Of a stretch of 64,000 bases of DNA, positions 61,889 through 64,000 are shown piece by piece. Position 1 is the stretch's first letter. Each line of letters starts with the position of its first letter. Below the pieces are notes generated by a model that had not been told where the DNA came from, searched no databases, and saw only the letters and a list, made by a program, of their open reading frames with translations. The stretch covers positions 62,001 to 126,000 of the forward strand of contig JASGMJ010000002.1 of NCBI GenBank assembly GCA_030156535.1. Reading direction: 5' to 3'. This stretch comes from Candidatus Sumerlaeota bacterium (lineage in GTDB: Bacteria; Sumerlaeota; Sumerlaeia; SLMS01; JAHLLQ01). Made by a program: the position numbers and the translations under genes.

Positions 61889-63037
61889 TCATCCGCCGAC
61901 GTCGAGGATCGTGTCGCGCAGTTTCTGGAAGAACGACTTCTTGCGGTAGGCGTGGTAGTCTTCCTTGGACTCGGCGGCGAGTTCGCGCAGCAGTTCCCGC
62001 TGGCGGTCGTTGAGTTTGCGCGGGGTCACGACGACGGTGCGCAGGTACTGGTCGCCATACGAGCCGTCGCCTGCAGGCATTCCCTTGCCGCGCAGGCGGA
62101 AGACGGTGTGCGACTGCGTGCCGGGGGGAATCTGCACGGTCTGATCGCCGTGGAGCGTGGGCACCGTGAGTTCGGCGCCGAGCGCGCTCTGGGTGAACGA
62201 GATGGGCATCTCGAGGATAATGTTGGTGCCTTCGCGGGTGAACACATCGTGCTCGCGCACCTGGAAGCCGACGTACAAGTCGCCGCGCGTCGACCCCGAG
62301 CCCTGGGCGGCTTCGCCCTCGCCGCGCAGCCGCAGGCTCATGCCGTCGTCCACGCCGGGCGGGATGTCGAAACTCACTTCGACTTTCTTGCCGATCAGTG
62401 CCTCGCCGCCGCAATCGGGGCACGGCTTGGTGATCACGGTGCCCGCGCCGCCGCATGCTTCGCAGGTGGTCTGGACACTGAAGAATCCGCGGCTGAGGCG
62501 GACGGCGCCACTGCCGCCGCAGCGCGAGCAGCGTTCGGGCGAGGAGCCCGGGGCGGCGCCGGTGCCGCCGCAGGTCTCGCACGGCTCGCGGCGCTCGAAG
62601 GTGACTTTCGCGGCCTTGCCGGCGAAGGCTTCCTCCAGCGTCAGCGGGTAGCGGATGCGGATGTCGCGGCCGCGCGGGCCACCACGTCCGCCTCCGCCGC
62701 CGAACGGATTGCCACCGCCAAAGAAGGCGCTGAACAGGCCGCCGAAAACGTCCTCCATTTCGGAGGCATGGTGGAAGTCGCTCCACTGGAAGCCGCCGTT
62801 GCCGAAGGTCGACTTCAGGCCCTCGTGCCCAAAGCGGTCGTAGCGCTGGCGCTTCTCGTCGTCGCCGAGAACCTCGTAGGCCTCGGCGGCCTCCTTGAAC
62901 AGCTCTTCGGTCTCCGGGTTGCCGGGATTGCGGTCGGGATGATACTTCATCGCGACCTTGCGATAGGCCTTCTTTATTTCATCTTTCGTGGCGGTGCGCG
63001 CGACGCCAATGACTTCGTAATAGTCTCGCTTGGCCAT
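61889..63037 (-). CDS. dnaJ: Molecular chaperone DnaJ
   Basis: 382 residues, the full type I Hsp40: J domain with HPD at 33-35 and KYHPDRNPGNPET, a Gly/Phe linker (GGGNPFGGGGGRG), four zinc modules CETCGGTG, CSRCGGSG, CEACGGAG and CPDCGGEA, and the two substrate-binding barrels. It delivers substrates to DnaK and stimulates its ATPase. No dnaK or grpE is adjacent. ATG 63037. Confidence 0.96.
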   Translation of the reverse strand: MAKRDYYEVIGVARTATKDEIKKAYRKVAMKYHPDRNPGNPETEELFKEAAEAYEVLGDDEKRQRYDRFGHEGLKSTFGNGGFQWSDFHHASEMEDVFGGLFSAFFGGGNPFGGGGGRGGPRGRDIRIRYPLTLEEAFAGKAAKVTFERREPCETCGGTGAAPGSSPERCSRCGGSGAVRLSRGFFSVQTTCEACGGAGTVITKPCPDCGGEALIGKKVEVSFDIPPGVDDGMSLRLRGEGEAAQGSGSTRGDLYVGFQVREHDVFTREGTNIILEMPISFTQSALGAELTVPTLHGDQTVQIPPGTQSHTVFRLRGKGMPAGDGSYGDQYLRTVVVTPRKLNDRQRELLRELAAESKEDYHAYRKKSFFQKLRDTILDVGG

Positions 63038-63070
63038 GAAAGCCGGTTCCCAGAGAGAGTTCAACTGGCC

Positions 63071-63097
63071 CGAGTGAGTCGTTTCGACTCACTCGGC
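63071..63097. terminator. Perfect 12-bp palindrome between dnaJ and the esterase gene
   Basis: CCGAGTGAGTCG-TTT-CGACTCACTCGG (63071-63097). It lies 58 nt beyond the esterase stop in the direction of transcription, so it may end that transcript, though no T-run follows. It could also be an operator for dnaJ. Confidence 0.45.
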
Positions 63098-63154
63098 ATG
63101 GTGCCAGGTGTTGTCAGGAGAAGCGGAGCAACGCGGGTGCCGGGCGGAAAGGGG

Positions 63155-64000
63155 TTAGGGATAAAGAATCCACGAGCCGGAAACAGCGGCCTCGGGGAAG
63201 ACCATTTCCAGCGTGGTGGTGCCGAGGGTGGTGCCGTGAATCCGGTAGCTGAAGCCCTGTTGTTCGGGGAAAAGGTAGTCGAGGGCGAGGGTGGGGGCGG
63301 TTGCGCGTGACCGCGTGAAGGCGTTGGGAGCGTAGGTATTCGTCGCACCGGCCCGGGTATTCTCGCCGGGGGCGGCTCCGCTGTAAGCATGACCTCCATT
63401 GACGATGGCCACCAGATTCCAGTTTCCGAGCGACCACTGGGTGGGGCTGACGGCCTGTGCAGCCGTTCCCGCACGGTTTTCGAGTGCGGCGCGGAAGTCG
63501 GTGAAGTGTTGGTCATCGACGACGTTGTCGGCCATGCCGTGGAACATCCAGATGAGAGGGAGGCTGGCGGGGGAGGGGTCAGACGTGTACGGGGCGTCGT
63601 TGGCCGCATTTGTCTGGGGGCTGCGAAGAGCCCGTTCGGCCTGAACGCGCTGCCAGGTGAAATCGTCGAGACTGTCTTGGGTTACGGGCCAGCGGGTATT
63701 GGTGTTCCAGCCCTGTGAGGGGTCGTGGTCATAGCCGGCGTTGAGAACGTCGTCGCGGACGGAAATCTTCGTAATGGCGGAGTGAACGTGAGCTTCGGCC
63801 CACACGCCCCGGGAGGCGTGCAGAGTCTGGAGGGCCAGATGCCCGCCGCCGGACTCGCCGTAGAGATACAGGCGGCGTTTGTCCACCTGGGGATAGTGTT
63901 CCAGCACGGCGTTCAGTCCACGCAGCACGTCGATGATCTGATACTTGCCGAAATCGTAGGGGGGATAGAAAGGGAGATTCCGATAAAACACCCGTGCCAC
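63155..64000 (-). CDS. Alpha/beta-hydrolase (esterase/peptidase-like), 5' end outside the window
   Basis: 281 residues visible, open to the right edge. The nucleophile elbow is GESGGG (LYGESGGGHLALQTLHA); a candidate acid is in the MADNVVDD stretch (FHGMADNVVDD) and a His in NGGHAYSG, giving a Ser-Asp-His triad. The overall look is that of prolyl-oligopeptidase-like or PHB-depolymerase-type hydrolases. The C-terminal addition (TALDYLFPEQQGFSYRIHG) may be a small beta domain. The signal peptide, if any, lies outside. Substrate unknown. Confidence 0.75.
   Translation of the reverse strand: MARVFYRNLPFYPPYDFGKYQIIDVLRGLNAVLEHYPQVDKRRLYLYGESGGGHLALQTLHASRGVWAEAHVHSAITKISVRDDVLNAGYDHDPSQGWNTNTRWPVTQDSLDDFTWQRVQAERALRSPQTNAANDAPYTSDPSPASLPLIWMFHGMADNVVDDQHFTDFRAALENRAGTAAQAVSPTQWSLGNWNLVAIVNGGHAYSGAAPGENTRAGATNTYAPNAFTRSRATAPTLALDYLFPEQQGFSYRIHGTTLGTTTLEMVFPEAAVSGSWILYP

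Overview
The window is a GC-rich bacterial chromosome segment of Gram-negative character: lipoproteins with lipoboxes, a sigma-54 activator, a PilZ protein, a secretion-ATPase relative, a D-Ala-D-Ala carboxypeptidase, and many start/stop overlaps of the GTGA/ATGA type. Nothing in it fixes the phylum. The mix of a Gld-like ABC operon with a DUF4340 protein, many exported proteins of unknown function and IS200/RAYT-type palindromic repeats would fit the Planctomycetes-Verrucomicrobia-Lentisphaerae sphere or a candidate phylum such as Sumerlaeota or Hydrogenedentes. That placement is a guess from general familiarity.

Layout. 0-3.7 kb: tail of a multihaem cytochrome, two exported proteins, a DtxR/MntR-type metalloregulator and an NtrC-type response regulator. 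4-9 kb: serC, then a visibly more A/T-rich block of three exported proteins of unknown function and a palindromic repeat. 9.3-19.2 kb, all minus strand: sulfite reductase, argD, a Cu/Zn-efflux-type permease, a translationally coupled cyclic-nucleotide module (class III cyclase plus two-domain cNMP-binding protein), a PpiC-type lipoprotein and a secreted protein. 19.6-21.9 kb: a glycosyltransferase operon. 22.2-35.1 kb: a nucleotide-synthesis supercluster, guaA, purC-purS-purQ, an IS200/RAYT-type transposase island, purL-purF-purM, pyrB-pyrC-pyrF, mostly with 4-nt overlaps. 35.1-40.7 kb: a biotin-ligase-like protein, a DapA-family aldolase, secG, a GspE-like pseudo-ATPase and trpA. 40.7-48.8 kb: glnB, an exported Gly/Phe-rich protein, a Gld-like ABC transporter operon ending in a DUF4340-parvulin fusion, a PilZ protein and a small CxxC protein. 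49-58.7 kb: tRNA-His, a cupin, a site-2 protease with CBS domains, a gamma-carbonic anhydrase, a membrane glycosyltransferase, dacB, a polysaccharide deacetylase and a large YfhO-like membrane protein. 58.8-61.3 kb: an accessory patch with a TIR/deoxyribosyltransferase-like protein and a HigB-HigA pair whose antitoxin carries an M78 peptidase domain. 61.4-64 kb: an SRPBCC protein, dnaJ and a truncated esterase.

The most unusual signal is a family of composite palindromic repeats (REP-like; copies near 8.98, 25.86, 26.30, 26.86, 51.03 and 57.31 kb). Two copies flank the Y1 transposase in inverted orientation, and this unit splits the purine operon between purQ and purL. A distant copy lies in frame inside the coding sequence of the YfhO-like membrane protein and abuts fourteen 21-bp tandem units that encode Ser/Ala-rich heptads. 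Other points of interest are a GspE relative lacking its ATPase motifs, the DUF4340-PpiC fusion, and the TIR-like/HigBA patch with a readable promoter and operator.
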